Below are positions 28,849-37,360 of a stretch of DNA of 64,000 nucleotides, piece by piece. The position numbers and the translations under genes are program-made. The notes below the pieces were generated by a model that saw nothing but the letters and a program-made list of their open reading frames with translations, was not told the origin of the DNA and did not search any database. Within the stretch, counting starts at the first letter, position 1. Each line of letters begins with the position of its first letter. The stretch spans positions 186,001 through 250,000 of the forward strand of contig NZ_JARVWW010000005.1 in assembly GCF_029846715.1 (NCBI RefSeq), read 5' to 3'. The DNA is from Bradyrhizobium nivariense. GTDB lineage: Bacteria; Pseudomonadota; Alphaproteobacteria; Rhizobiales; Xanthobacteraceae.

Positions 28849-29100
28849 CTACCTGCCATTGCCGCGGCACGCGCCGCCAGGGCCGATATGGTAGCCGCGC
28901 GGGCAAGCATGCGCGGCCGGGTTGGCGTAGTTCCTGAGACAGCCGCCATAGGGGCCGCGGTGCCATCCGGGGCCGCAGCCGCCGGCGACTGCGATGACAT
29001 CGCCATTCGCGCCCGCGCCGAGCGGAGCGAGCGGCATGGCCTGGGCCGAGCCTGTGATCGCGCCGAGCGCGAGGGCTGCGGCAAACACGGTTCGCATCAT
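28849..29100 (-). CDS. Small secreted GCG_CRPN-type protein
   Basis: 83 residues: signal peptide (about 1-21), then GGCGPGWHRGPYGGCLRNYANPA and GYHIGPGGACRGNGR, the glycine/cysteine prefix-to-repeat pattern known as GCG_CRPN. The four cysteines probably form disulfides in the envelope. GGGAGGA lies 6 bases before ATG 29100. It lies 26 bp downstream of another small secreted gene on the same strand. Function unknown. Confidence 0.77.
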   Translation of the reverse strand: MMRTVFAAALALGAITGSAQAMPLAPLGAGANGDVIAVAGGCGPGWHRGPYGGCLRNYANPAAHACPRGYHIGPGGACRGNGR

Positions 29101-29126
29101 GTCTTGTCCTCCCGAATGCCGCTGCT

Positions 29127-29369
29127 TCAATGGCCAGCGGCGAACGCAATGCCGGCGCGCACTTCGACGATGGCCTGGTCGATCAGCCCGATCGCCTTCT
29201 CGCGATGGCCGCCCTTGTTCGGCTCGGCCTTGCCGAGTTCGGCGCGGGCCGATTGCAGAATCGCGATGGCTTCGTCCATGTGCGGCTGCGCGCCCAGCGC
29301 GTAACCGATGCAGAGGCTGGTCGCGATGGCGCCGCCGAGTACGAAGCTGCGGGGTAGAGAGGTTCGCAT
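29127..29369 (-). CDS. Small exported helical protein
   Basis: 80 residues with an N-terminal hydrophobic segment (about 9-25, FVLGGAIATSLCIGYAL) that acts as signal or anchor, then an amphipathic helical part (AIAILQSARAELGKAEPNKGGHREKAIGLIDQAIVEVRAGI). GGAGGAG precedes the ATG. Such short helical periplasmic proteins are frequent in rhizobia. Upstream, 29370-29666 holds no supported gene and should contain the divergent promoters for this gene and the AraC regulator. Confidence 0.7.
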   Translation of the reverse strand: MRTSLPRSFVLGGAIATSLCIGYALGAQPHMDEAIAILQSARAELGKAEPNKGGHREKAIGLIDQAIVEVRAGIAFAAGH

Positions 29370-29666
29370 GTCGTTGTCTCCTCCAGCGGGCGTCAGACTC
29401 GGGCCGCCCGTTTGCCCGGATGCGGTCCCTTGTGTGGCGGGATGCCGCATCCGCTGCCTCAATAGGGCCCGCCCGTGCGGGTCGTCTTGGACTATCCGGC
29501 GCCGGCGGCGGCGCGGTTTGGACTGACCGGCGCAGCTTGATTCACGTTGGCGTGCTGATAGCCTGCGGCGCGCCGGTGTTTGGCAGGCGTTCATTTCAGG
29601 CCTGACAGGCTGCGGCACGCTTCCGTGCACGAGCTTTTCCCAAAAGTCCTTTTGGAAGTTCTTTCG

Positions 29667-30626
29667 ATGTCCGTCATCAGGAAGGCGCTCTCGACCGACA
29701 TGCTGCCGCAGGACCTGTCCGACCGGCAGCGCTTCATCCGCTTCGCCGAATTGTTCGAGCATTTCTCCAACACCGGCGAGCTCGATCCGGCGTCCGACGT
29801 GCCGTTTCGCGCCACGATGAACTCGATCCATATCGGTACCACCATGCTCGGGCGCTGCGACGGCAGCTTCGTCACGGTCCGGCGCGAAAAGCGCCAGGTG
29901 CTCGAGACCGGCGACGACCGCTTTTGCCTGGCGCGCAACACGGGCGATCGCCCTTCGCAGGTGGTCCATCGCGGTCGCGAATTCACCATGCGGCCGGGAT
30001 CGATGGTGCTGCTCAAGCTGGATGAGCCGTTCTTCGCCGCCGACGGCGCGAGCCACAAGCGCTTCACCAATGTGCATCTGCCTGTCGATACGCTGCGTGC
30101 GATGGTCGCCAACGTGGACGATCTCGTTGGCTGCGAGCTCGAGCCCGGCGGCGCGCTGTCGCTGGCGATGGACTACAGCGATCTGCTGCTTCGCCATCCC
30201 GCAGCCGTCGACGAAGCCGGCATGGCGATCGCTGCCCATCTGCTCGATCTCGCCGCAATAGGTCTCGGCGCCCGCAGCGATGTCGCCGTCGCGGCGCGAC
30301 GCCGGGGCCTGCGCGCGGTGCGGCTCAAGGCCGTTTTGTCGATCCTCGAGGCGCGCTTCCACGAGCCGGATTTTTCCGCGCAAAAGCTCGCCGCCGCCGC
30401 CGGCCTCTCCGAACGCTACGTCAACGAGCTGCTGTTCGAGGCCGGTGCCAGCTGCACCACGCGCCTCAACGAGCTGCGCCTGCGCAAGGCCGCCGATCTT
30501 CTCGCCCATCGCGAAGGCCGCATCAGCGACATCGCCTTCGCCTGCGGCTTCAACGACCTCTCATATTTCAATCGCTGCTTTCGCAGGAGATTCGGCCTGA
30601 CGCCGACCGCGGCAAGGGGGAAGTGA
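29667..30626 (+). CDS. AraC-family transcriptional regulator
   Basis: 319 residues. N-terminal AraC-binding-like cupin part (about 1-190, FRATMNSIHIGTTMLGRCDGSFVTVRREKRQ, a FeaR-like ligand domain), and two C-terminal helix-turn-helices (about 215-318): FSAQKLAAAAGLSERYVNELLFEAG and ISDIAFACGFNDLSYFNRCFRRRFGLTPTAARG. ATG 29667 has TGGAAG upstream; an in-frame ATG further 5' is not supported. The target genes are not evident; the divergent neighbour codes a small secreted protein. Confidence 0.87.
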   Translation: MSVIRKALSTDMLPQDLSDRQRFIRFAELFEHFSNTGELDPASDVPFRATMNSIHIGTTMLGRCDGSFVTVRREKRQVLETGDDRFCLARNTGDRPSQVVHRGREFTMRPGSMVLLKLDEPFFAADGASHKRFTNVHLPVDTLRAMVANVDDLVGCELEPGGALSLAMDYSDLLLRHPAAVDEAGMAIAAHLLDLAAIGLGARSDVAVAARRRGLRAVRLKAVLSILEARFHEPDFSAQKLAAAAGLSERYVNELLFEAGASCTTRLNELRLRKAADLLAHREGRISDIAFACGFNDLSYFNRCFRRRFGLTPTAARGK

Positions 30627-30652
30627 GGGGGCGATTTTCGTAGGTTGCCACC

Positions 30653-30904
30653 TTACGAAACGTCCACCCGCGGCGGCGGATAGCGCCGCGCCAGCATCGA
30701 TAGCGACAGATGCCGCTCGTCTTCCGGCAGATCCAGCCAGGCCAGCACCAGCGGCCGCTTCCAGTCGCCGACGCCGAAATCCATCGTCATCCATTTTTGC
30801 GGCTCCGGGCCATCGAGGCCGCGGACCCAGACGAAATAGCGGGGCAGGTCGTCGGCGTCCGCTTCCGTCGTGCGTCTCCTGGCCATCAAAGCTGCTCGCT
30901 GCAT
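30653..30904 (-). CDS. Small conserved hypothetical protein
   Basis: 83 residues from ATG 30904 (a shorter start at 30886 is possible). The sequence has a strand-rich core, ADADDLPRYFVWVRGLDGPEPQKWMTMDFGVGDWKRPLVLAWLDLPEDERHLSL, then ARRYPPPRVDVS. No signal peptide, membrane segment or cysteine. It is convergent with the AraC regulator gene. I do not recognise the family. Confidence 0.55.
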   Translation of the reverse strand: MQRAALMARRRTTEADADDLPRYFVWVRGLDGPEPQKWMTMDFGVGDWKRPLVLAWLDLPEDERHLSLSMLARRYPPPRVDVS

Positions 30905-31042
30905 CGGTACCCGTTGCTGCACGATATAGGTATTGGCTCGGCGAAGTCGAACGCCTGCGGCGAGCGGGCCCGTCAGCATGCGGTCTTCTGCGGGTAAAAA
31001 AGCATGGCCGGGCCGACGTCAGCCGCGTGCGGCACTTCCACG

Positions 31043-31345
31043 TCACTGCCAGATTTGGCTCTCCGCCACGCGGTTGATGTCGGCGAGCCGGCGGTCGGCG
31101 TCGCCCTCGAGATCGATACTCGCCACCAGCGTCAACAGGCGCCGATACGCACCATCGGCGATTTCGACCGGCAGCGGGGCCTCGTCAAAGGCCTCGACAT
31201 AATTGTCAACGAGGCTGCTCAACAAGCGGCACAGGCCGCGCTGGGCGGGATCGTCGCGGCCGAGCGTCTCGAGCTTTTGCTGAAAGATACGAAAGGTTCG
31301 CAGGCCGTGGTGCTGTTCGGAAAGCCACGCGTGCAGGTCGTTCAT
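31043..31345 (-). CDS. Hypothetical helical protein
   Basis: 100 residues, charged and mostly helical: MNDLHAWLSEQHHGLRTFRIF, LCRLLSSLVDNYVEAFDEAPL, LLTLVASIDLEGDADRRLADINRVAE. The start is set by GAGGGAG five bases before the ATG at 31345. No signal peptide or membrane segment. Function unknown. It is among the first genes in the accessory stretch. Confidence 0.6.
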   Translation of the reverse strand: MNDLHAWLSEQHHGLRTFRIFQQKLETLGRDDPAQRGLCRLLSSLVDNYVEAFDEAPLPVEIADGAYRRLLTLVASIDLEGDADRRLADINRVAESQIWQ

Positions 31346-31441
31346 ACGAGCTCCCTCGAGTCAGAGAAGAAGCTACCGGCTTATACAGTGGGGATGTGAC
31401 GTTTGCTAGGGAGGGGAGCCGTGCCCCTGGCCGACAATCGC

Positions 31442-31597
31442 CTAATACCATAACCAATTGAATTCCGGATAATTTTCGTCGCCGATCGCTGCCGATACCA
31501 ACAGAAATGCCAACGAGATGACGCGCGCTATTAGCTGGGAAAAATAAAACAGCAGGCTCCCGGCAGCAGGCACGCCGCATGCCGTTTCGGTCTTCAC
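31442..31597 (-). CDS. Possible small membrane protein
   Basis: 51 residues from GTG 31597. One membrane segment (AGSLLFYFSQLIARVISLAFLLVSAAI), then a short hydrophilic aromatic tail (GDENYPEFNWLWY). Below the size of the usual gene calls and without a strong ribosome-binding site; supported only by composition. The surrounding 31.35-31.62 kb is less GC-rich than the neighbours. Confidence 0.25.
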   Translation of the reverse strand: MKTETACGVPAAGSLLFYFSQLIARVISLAFLLVSAAIGDENYPEFNWLWY

Positions 31598-31620
31598 AAT
31601 CCGGCGCTCTGATGCGGTGA

Positions 31621-31938
31621 CTAACTCCTGCGCGCTGTAGCGTGCAAATCGGACAGGCCGGAGGCGCTGTTGGCAAGCTCGTAGCCTGCCGTCCCCGCGC
31701 TCACTTGGCCCCGTGTGCAAAGAAAAAGACGAAGGTCGGCGTGAAGGCGCGCCAGCGCCCGGCCCAGCGCCTTTCCAAACCTCTGCTTGCCGCGCTCGTC
31801 GTGGATGAATTTGGCAGCACTGGTGGTCATACCCGTCGCCAGCAGCGCATCAATGCGTGCTTGAATCTCGGGCAGGGACCGAATCTCTCCCGCATCAAAT
31901 CGCCGGCAAAAACCAACATTATGAGCGAGTTCACGCAT
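31621..31938 (-). CDS. Possible hypothetical protein
   Basis: 105 residues, helix-forming and charged (AGEIRSLPEIQARIDALLATGMTTSAAKFIHDERGKQRFGKALGRALARLHADLRLFL). No signal peptide or recognised family, and no clear ribosome-binding site before the ATG. It could be a real orphan gene or chance; the protein-like composition in the first 70 residues favours a gene or its remnant. Confidence 0.35.
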   Translation of the reverse strand: MRELAHNVGFCRRFDAGEIRSLPEIQARIDALLATGMTTSAAKFIHDERGKQRFGKALGRALARLHADLRLFLCTRGQVSAGTAGYELANSASGLSDLHATARRS

Positions 31939-32025
31939 CGGACCAGCCTATAGAGTCAACTGATGGAGAGTTGCGCCTCAATGCGGCTGTGCTAGTACGC
32001 CCACTCGCGAATCGAGGAGCTAAAA

Positions 32026-32226
32026 GTGGCGAAGAAGGCAAAGAAGACGGCTGCGAAGAAGAAACCTGTGCGTCGCGAGTACACAAAGGCTGACGTGAAG
32101 GAGCTGCGCGCTCATTCGAAAGCGAAGACTCCCGTTGCAAGAATTGCGAAGCTCACAAAGCGCTCCGAAGGCTCACTCCGCCAAAAGGCGCTCAAGCTTG
32201 GAATCCGGCTCGGTCACCGGCGCTAG
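32026..32226 (+). CDS. Small Lys-rich basic protein
   Basis: 66 residues from GTG 32026, with CGAGGAG 7 bases upstream. The N-terminus is a Lys/Ala tail (AKKAKKTAAKKKPVRREY) like a histone-H1 or nucleoid-protein tail. The rest (KADVKELRAHSKAKTPVARIAKLTKRSEGSLRQKALKLGI) reads as a small helix-turn-helix-type domain. Proteins of this pattern are conserved in Bradyrhizobiaceae. DNA binding is likely from charge and fold pattern but unproven. Confidence 0.75.
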   Translation: MAKKAKKTAAKKKPVRREYTKADVKELRAHSKAKTPVARIAKLTKRSEGSLRQKALKLGIRLGHRR

Positions 32227-32237
32227 AAGGCGGCATC

Positions 32238-32372
32238 ATGACTCTCTTCAATAGGGTGTTCTCGACCAGAACGTTGTTGCAAATCATCTGCGTTCTTGTC
32301 GCTGTTGTCGCAATGAAGCTGTTGGGCGCTCATTATGACTTCAGCTGGGCAGCCGCTGTTGCGGTTGACTAG
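32238..32372 (+). CDS. Possible small membrane protein downstream of the basic protein
   Basis: A 44-residue frame starting at ATG 32238, 11 bp after the stop of the Lys-rich gene. It has one membrane segment (LLQIICVLVAVVAMKLLGAH) followed by YDFSWAAAVAVD. The location directly behind the basic-protein gene suggests a two-gene unit. An AGAAGGCGG sequence lies upstream. Not recognised; shorter than most annotation cut-offs. Confidence 0.4.
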   Translation: MTLFNRVFSTRTLLQIICVLVAVVAMKLLGAHYDFSWAAAVAVD

Positions 32373-32490
32373 AAGAACACCTTGGCTGGCTGAGCAGAAA
32401 AGAAACACGCCTAGTGGCGAGATCACTCGGCGTTCAAGACCTCGTGCAAAATTCATCAGCTCGGATCAACAACAGACCGCTCCCACAGCC

Positions 32491-32760
32491 TCATCGACCG
32501 CCGTTCGTTGTCTTGGCGGACTTGACGCTTGCCGCCGGCCTCGCAGACTGCCGGCCGTCGTTGCTCCCGGCTGTGCGAGCCACCGATAGGATGGAAATTT
32601 TCGATCGGGCATTTTGAAATTGGTCTTGAAGCTGCCAACCCTCATGGACGATCGGACCGGGAACTTGACCGGCGAACTCGCCCGTCTGTGCAAGGGCGAT
32701 TGTGGTTGAAGCCAACAGGAAAAATATGAGTATCGCCGAATGTGCAATTTGGGGGCGCAT
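32491..32760 (-). CDS. Possible small secreted protein
   Basis: 89 residues with a convincing signal peptide (about 1-24, IAHSAILIFFLLASTTIALAQ), then a soluble hydrophilic part. AGGAGA lies 7 bases before ATG 32760. Downstream residues are Ala/Ser/Lys-rich and have no recognised family. A TTGCATAG motif lies 52 bp upstream, pointing toward this gene. Confidence 0.5.
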   Translation of the reverse strand: MRPQIAHSAILIFFLLASTTIALAQTGEFAGQVPGPIVHEGWQLQDQFQNARSKISILSVARTAGSNDGRQSARPAASVKSAKTTNGGR

Positions 32761-32810
32761 GTCCGCATCTCCTGATTGTCCGAGATTCTCAAGGAGGCCG
32801 TACTTACTTG

Positions 32811-32830
32811 TCTATGCAAATTCGACCCCG
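32811..32830 (-). promoter_or_regulatory. TTGCATAG motif, copy 1
   Basis: On the minus strand the sequence reads GGGTCGAATTTGCATAGAC, core at 32813-32820. It is nearly the same as the copy at 38.8 kb (GGGTCGAAATTGCATAGTC). It points to the secreted-protein gene starting at 32760, 52 bp away. Confidence 0.45.
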
Positions 32831-32956
32831 CTGCCCCTTTGCTGTTAGGCGTCGAACGTCGACCTGTCGGATATTGCATAGACGAAAGCCCACGACTGGA
32901 TACAGGGTGGGCAAGGAACTGGTCAGGGAGCGACCTCAAACAGGCCGGGTGCCATC

Positions 32957-33271
32957 ATGCCAACCTCGATCTCGATGATGATTCTGGGTTCGCAATTGCT
33001 TGTCCCAGTAGCCGACAACGTGCCGAAGTTCGACGTGAGCCGGAGTTGCAAGCTCGACCTTGCAGCTACCGCCGGGCTCACGGTCGATCAGTCTCTCAAG
33101 AGTTGCATCAATGATGAGCAAAAGGCGCGGCGACAGCTTGGTGCGCTCTGGTCGAAAATGTCGGCGGCGCAGAAAGAAAGCTGCACCGCCCAGGAGGCCG
33201 TTGGTGGTACGCCAAGCTACGTCAGTTTGCTGACGTGCCTCCAGATGGATCAGTGGGTGCGCAAGCCCTGA
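32957..33271 (+). CDS. Small conserved secreted hypothetical protein
   Basis: 104 residues with a short hydrophobic start (ISMMILGSQLLVPVADN) that may be a signal peptide. The body carries three cysteines and blocks typical of a Bradyrhizobium family: CKLDLAATAGLTVDQSLKSCINDEQKARRQLGALWSKMSAAQKESC and GGTPSYVSLLTCLQM. Cys spacing suggests disulfides. Homologous proteins occur in several copies in such genomes; role unknown. Convergent with the DUF2721 gene. Confidence 0.65.
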   Translation: MPTSISMMILGSQLLVPVADNVPKFDVSRSCKLDLAATAGLTVDQSLKSCINDEQKARRQLGALWSKMSAAQKESCTAQEAVGGTPSYVSLLTCLQMDQWVRKP

Positions 33272-33288
33272 TCTTCACGCCGAGCCTG

Positions 33289-33306
33289 GGCGCTTTCCGT
33301 AGCGCC
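33289..33306. terminator. Hairpin between convergent genes
   Basis: GGCGCT (33289-33294) and AGCGCC (33301-33306) around a 6-base loop, flanked by partly complementary GCC/GGGC. It lies between the ends of two convergent genes and may act as a weak bidirectional terminator; no long T-run. Confidence 0.35.
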
Positions 33307-33317
33307 GGGCACCTGCA

Positions 33318-33752
33318 TCAACCGTAATGATCGAATTCGCTCAGCGCAATCCGCACCTCGCGAGCAAAATCGACCAGCGCTATGGCGAATGCGGCCAGGG
33401 CAACTATGAAAAGAATGGCCACACCGTGCTCGTGCCGTATCTGAAGGAAAGCGCTTGCGAACGCGACCATCACCAGCGCCGTCACTGCGATACTGCCAAC
33501 TACCGCCCAGAAGATTGCCCGGTTCAGCATCACCGCACGCCGCATTAGGCGCGGAAGATCGAGTTTTAGCCGGGATCTGACCGTGTCTTCGTCGGCGATT
33601 CCGTTCAGGACGATCGTTCTGTCGATGATCCTATTCAGGCGGGGAATCAGGACCGCAATGAAAGCGGCCAACGCTCCCAGGAGAAACGCTGGCGCCGCCG
33701 ACTGAGAGATCACATGCGATAGCTGGGTGACGGTTGGGGTGTCTTGATACAT
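33318..33752 (-). CDS. DUF2721 family membrane protein
   Basis: 144 residues. Three membrane segments: AAPAFLLGALAAFIAVLIPRL, RAIFWAVVGSIAVTALVMVAFASAFL and VAILFIVALAAFAIALVDFA, with the conserved LPRLMRRAVMLNRAIF loop of DUF2721 between the first two. The C-terminal REVRIALSEFDHY is also typical. The function of the family is unknown. It stands alone between two unrelated genes. Confidence 0.82.
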   Translation of the reverse strand: MYQDTPTVTQLSHVISQSAAPAFLLGALAAFIAVLIPRLNRIIDRTIVLNGIADEDTVRSRLKLDLPRLMRRAVMLNRAIFWAVVGSIAVTALVMVAFASAFLQIRHEHGVAILFIVALAAFAIALVDFAREVRIALSEFDHYG

Positions 33753-33874
33753 TGCACTCAGTCTGTTGCGTGCGCGAGAGACATCTGAACGCCGTCAACC
33801 CGCTTTGTGTCGGGCGGCTACCATCTCTTTCGCCAAGCGGTAGAAACGAACGCGCTTCTGTGATTGAGCAGTAG

Positions 33875-33909
33875 AGCCGGACGGCTATATAAAAGATGGC
33901 CGTCCGGCT
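33875..33909. other. Perfect 11-bp inverted repeat in a 288-bp gene-free stretch
   Basis: AGCCGGACGGC (33875-33885) and GCCGTCCGGCT (33899-33909) around an AT-rich 13-base loop. It lies about 130 bp beyond the stop of the DUF1254 gene at 34041 and may end its transcript, but there is no T-run. Other frames in 33753-34040 lack start signals. Confidence 0.45.
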
Positions 33910-34040
33910 GGGCAGTGGTCGGGTCGATGTACGCATCCGGCGGCCGTTGGGTGCAGGGCGTCACCGCGCCGCCGGCGAGTACGATGAAAGGCGCGCCTGA
34001 AGTGGACGCATCGTTCACAGCTCGAGAAGATCTTCCATGC

Positions 34041-35546
34041 TCAGTTCGCGAGTTCGATCTCGCCGGGCCGCCAGGTCTTGTTGAACCACGGTTCCAGCGG
34101 ACCATAGAGGCGCAGCAGCATGAACCAGCCCTTGCCCGGAATCGTCTGCACCCAGTTGTTCTCCATTCCCGCAGGGGCATTCGGTCCGAAGTAGACATCG
34201 ACCGAGCCATCTGTATTGGTCTTGACGCCCTTACTCTGGCTGCTGACGCTCGGGGCCTGTTGGTCGGTTTGCACCATCGAGCGGGTCTGGTTGTCGTAGA
34301 CGATAACCGACCAGAAATCCTTGACCGGGACGTTGGGCGGCAGGCGCAGCTTGTAATTCTTGCCGCCATCAAAGGGACTGCCCTTCGCATCCTGCACCGA
34401 CCAGGGGTACTGAGACCCGCGGCCCACCATCTTCTCCTCCATTGCAGGCGTCACGGCGATGGCAAAGTAATAGTAGAAGACTGCGCCGTCGAGATTGCTG
34501 ACGCCCGGCGCCGTCTCGAATTTGTAGCCCCCCAAAAACGGCAGGCGCCATGCACTGTCTGGATAGAAATACGCATCCTTCGGACGAATTTTGAATGCGA
34601 TTGTGCGTGCCGTCACGGCGCCGATGTTGGCAGCGTCAGTGAGGATCTTCTTCATCCGTTCGTCAGGATTGAAGGGCTGCCCCTTCACGATGCCGATCGA
34701 GGCAAACAGGCCCAAGGTGGTAGGATCGGAACCCTCCGCCGGCTCTTCCTGGATGACCTGGTTCAACAGAGCCCAGAACGAGTAGTCGCCCGGTGAGACG
34801 AAGTTCGATGGAATTCCGGAGGCATTGACAAACTTCATTGGCGGTGGGCTGGCGGCCTCGGCCAAGGGATAAATACGCAGATCTTTCTTGACCGAATCGA
34901 TCGCGGGCTTGGTGGAGCCGTCCACAACGAAGGCGCGAAAGACAAAGTAGCTCCCGAAAGTGCTCGGCCGCAAAACGTGATAACCCGGCGGTATGTCACC
35001 CTTGAATCCAGGCGGCAACAGGAGGTACTTGCCCCCTTGGCCCTTGTCGGCTCCGGTGAAGCCGATGTCGCCCACCCACTTGTACCAGAAGTCGTCCACT
35101 GTCCCGAGCACCTTGGGAGGGATCTCGGCCACGATCGGACCCTTGCTCGTGTCGACCCACATGAAATTGTAGACCGTGTTGTCGTTGCCAGTCAGCGCAA
35201 CGGTCTTGGAATCCATCAAGCCTTCCCAGATCACATTGGTCTGGTTATCAGGTCCGAACTTGCGCAGCGAATCGCGCATGCCGGCCTGATTTACGATTGG
35301 GATCGCGAGCAGATAGGCCTGCAGCGCGCGCGAACGGTCCAGGTTGTCGTAGATTTTTTCAACGGTATCGGCTGACGGGTAGCCGTAATTGAGATTCAGC
35401 GTCCCGATCGAGGACTCGATGTTGTCCGGCACGGCGACGCCCGATGCGAAAGGCGTCGTCATCTTGTAGGTCTGTGCGGACGCAGCCCCTGCGCCGATCA
35501 TTAGCACCGCGACGGTAGTGCAAAGCAGTCTCGTCGTGCGTATCAT
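34041..35546 (-). CDS. DUF1254/DUF1214 secreted protein, first of two
   Basis: 501 residues. Signal peptide (about 1-25, ending GAASAQT), then DUF1254 (ending with VWEGLMDSKTVALTGNDNTVYNFMWVDTSKGPIVAEIPPKVLGTVDDFWYKWVGDIG) and a C-terminal DUF1214 part (LRLPPNVPVKDFWSVIVYDNQTRSMVQTDQQAPSVSSQ...GMENNWVQTIPGKGWFMLLRLYGPLEPWFNKTWRPGEIE). AGGAGAG precedes ATG 35546. It is 57 bp downstream of a second DUF1254 gene on the same strand. The family has no defined activity. Confidence 0.85.
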   Translation of the reverse strand: MIRTTRLLCTTVAVLMIGAGAASAQTYKMTTPFASGVAVPDNIESSIGTLNLNYGYPSADTVEKIYDNLDRSRALQAYLLAIPIVNQAGMRDSLRKFGPDNQTNVIWEGLMDSKTVALTGNDNTVYNFMWVDTSKGPIVAEIPPKVLGTVDDFWYKWVGDIGFTGADKGQGGKYLLLPPGFKGDIPPGYHVLRPSTFGSYFVFRAFVVDGSTKPAIDSVKKDLRIYPLAEAASPPPMKFVNASGIPSNFVSPGDYSFWALLNQVIQEEPAEGSDPTTLGLFASIGIVKGQPFNPDERMKKILTDAANIGAVTARTIAFKIRPKDAYFYPDSAWRLPFLGGYKFETAPGVSNLDGAVFYYYFAIAVTPAMEEKMVGRGSQYPWSVQDAKGSPFDGGKNYKLRLPPNVPVKDFWSVIVYDNQTRSMVQTDQQAPSVSSQSKGVKTNTDGSVDVYFGPNAPAGMENNWVQTIPGKGWFMLLRLYGPLEPWFNKTWRPGEIELAN

Positions 35547-35603
35547 CGTTCTCTCCTCTTCAGCAGCCGACACTCCGCATCAGCGCATGGCCGAAATGAA
35601 TTA

Positions 35604-37043
35604 TTACGCCACCTTGATGCCGGGCGGCTGCCAGGTGCCTGAGCCTGGTGGCAGGATCGATGGGGCTTCTGTCTTTGGCCAATAGAGCCGCATGACCAGG
35701 TAGATTTCGCCATTCGGCGCCGGCAACCAATTGGATTCCTTGTCGCCGCCAGGCGACTCCTTTTGGAGGTGCAGTGTGAGAGAACCATCTGCATTCTTCT
35801 TCATACCGGGCAGCATCGGCGAGTTGATCAGATAGCGGTTGATTGGATTTTCGATGAGCAATTGCGTCTTGCCGTCATACATGGTCACCGACCAGAAGGC
35901 TTCCACCGGCGGATATTGCCCGGCGGCAAATGTGATCGAGTAGTTGTGCTTTGAGCAATCGAGAACCTCGCCGTTGGCAAGCGTTCTGGTGAGCGGGTAG
36001 ACGGCCTCAACGGCGTCGTTGCCATATATGCCGCCCTTGGCTGCGGCAGCCCGCTTCAGCCAGTCACCGCTATAGAACAGTCGGTCGCCGAACAGCGAGC
36101 CAACTTTCCAACCGTTGATGTTCTTGCTGCCCGTTGCGAGATATTTCTCGACCTTCTCCTCACCGTCCTTCATACCGAGGCCGATTTCAAGTTTGTGGGT
36201 GAGCGGAAGGTCCTTGAAGGCGAACGTCTTGCCCGCGCCGACACCGATGCGCGCGAGTTTCTCGCGAATAGTGCCTTCTTCCGGCCCCGCCGGCGCGAAT
36301 TGGAGCGCGAAGTCCAGATACTCGAAGAAATTCTTTTTCACGAGTCCGGCGTCGGCCTTGGGAAACTCGATCGTGGGCGCCGCTGATGGCGCCGGCTTCT
36401 TGAGATAGGCCGAAAGCGGCTGCGCCTTGTAGCCGGCCTGAACCTTCTCCACGTTCGGCATGTCTGCCGTGTTGAATAGCTGGGTGCGAATGGCAGCGAA
36501 AGCAAACTGGGTCGAGGATTGGAAGACCTTCTTGATTCCGGGCGGAGTGTCTCCCTGCCAGTTCGGCCCGACGACCATGTAGTATCCGGCATCGTTCCCG
36601 GTCGCGCGGCTGCCGATATAGCCAAAATTGAACGTATTGCCGTCGATCAACTGCACCGTATAATAGCGAGTCTTCTCCACGGCCGGCACCGAAACGACAA
36701 GCGGCTCGGCGCGCAGATCGAACCAGAGAGTGGAATATGGCGTGTCGCTGTTGGGCGTCACGACAGCGGTGTCCTTGTACGTCGCGACGTGCGCCAGGTT
36801 CTTGATCTGATTGAACGGCGCCTTGAATTGGCTGTTCGTGCTGTCCACGGAGAACTCGTACATGACCGCGTAGTTCATCACGATGGGCAGGCCGTAGATA
36901 AAGCCTTCCTCGGCGATGGCTTTGGCCTCGCGGATGTCAGGCCATTCGGGCTTGCTCTGCGCACTCGCGGGGACAGACTTCACCAATGGAACGGTAATCG
37001 CGGCCATCGCAGCGGAGCGAAGCAGATCGCGTTTTGTCAACAT
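35604..37043 (-). CDS. DUF1254/DUF1214 secreted protein, second of two
   Basis: 479 residues with signal peptide (about 1-29, ending VPASAQS). DUF1254 part: EEGFIYGLPIVMNYAVMYEFSVD, NQIKNLAHVATYKDTAVVTPNSDTPYSTLWFDLRAEPLVVSVP; DUF1214 part: PPVEAFWSVTMYDGKTQLLIENPINRYLINSPM, ESNWLPAPNGEIYLVMRLYWPKTEAPSIL. The start at 37043 follows AAGGGATG. It is upstream of the other DUF1254 gene (57 bp), probably one operon. A TTGCATAG motif lies 88 bp upstream, in the divergent space with the TAXI-like gene. Function unknown. Confidence 0.85.
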   Translation of the reverse strand: MLTKRDLLRSAAMAAITVPLVKSVPASAQSKPEWPDIREAKAIAEEGFIYGLPIVMNYAVMYEFSVDSTNSQFKAPFNQIKNLAHVATYKDTAVVTPNSDTPYSTLWFDLRAEPLVVSVPAVEKTRYYTVQLIDGNTFNFGYIGSRATGNDAGYYMVVGPNWQGDTPPGIKKVFQSSTQFAFAAIRTQLFNTADMPNVEKVQAGYKAQPLSAYLKKPAPSAAPTIEFPKADAGLVKKNFFEYLDFALQFAPAGPEEGTIREKLARIGVGAGKTFAFKDLPLTHKLEIGLGMKDGEEKVEKYLATGSKNINGWKVGSLFGDRLFYSGDWLKRAAAAKGGIYGNDAVEAVYPLTRTLANGEVLDCSKHNYSITFAAGQYPPVEAFWSVTMYDGKTQLLIENPINRYLINSPMLPGMKKNADGSLTLHLQKESPGGDKESNWLPAPNGEIYLVMRLYWPKTEAPSILPPGSGTWQPPGIKVA

Positions 37044-37131
37044 GTGAACATCCCTTCTCAAATGTATTCGGGGCTGCTGTGTCAGCTTGAGGAACTTGAC
37101 AGTAAGCCTACCGGGCGCACGGCTGCGGCGA

Positions 37132-37139
37132 CTATGCAA
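37132..37139 (-). promoter_or_regulatory. TTGCATAG motif, copy 2
   Basis: Minus-strand core within GACCGTTTTTGCATAGTCG, pointing to the DUF1254 pair (start 37043, 88 bp away). Forms a divergent pair with copy 3. Confidence 0.45.
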
Positions 37140-37249
37140 AAACGGTCATCCCGTAATTCGTGAGCGCCACCGCGCCCGCCAATCGGCCCAAACCTAAAAA
37201 CAACCGCGGAATCCGTTCGAAACTAAGAGCATGTCTCTGGCGTCCGATT

Positions 37250-37257
37250 TTGCATAG
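37250..37257 (+). promoter_or_regulatory. TTGCATAG motif, copy 3
   Basis: Plus-strand core within GTCCGATTTTGCATAGTCGG, pointing to the TAXI-like gene (start 37361, 103 bp away). Divergent to copy 2, 110 bp apart. Confidence 0.45.
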
Positions 37258-37360
37258 TCGGACAATCCCGCGTGTCTGTATGAAGGGTTTGGCCTGTCGC
37301 TTGTTGGACTTGAGATCAGTTCAGCGTCGCGAAAGAGGCGTCGGTCACGCGGGGCATACT

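Noticed and set aside
33818..34390. Minus-strand frame ending in a protein-like segment beyond the DUF1254 stop
   Set aside because: Mostly a shadow of the DUF1254 gene; the part after 34040 (PPDAYIDPTTAQPDG) looks protein-like but has no credible start.
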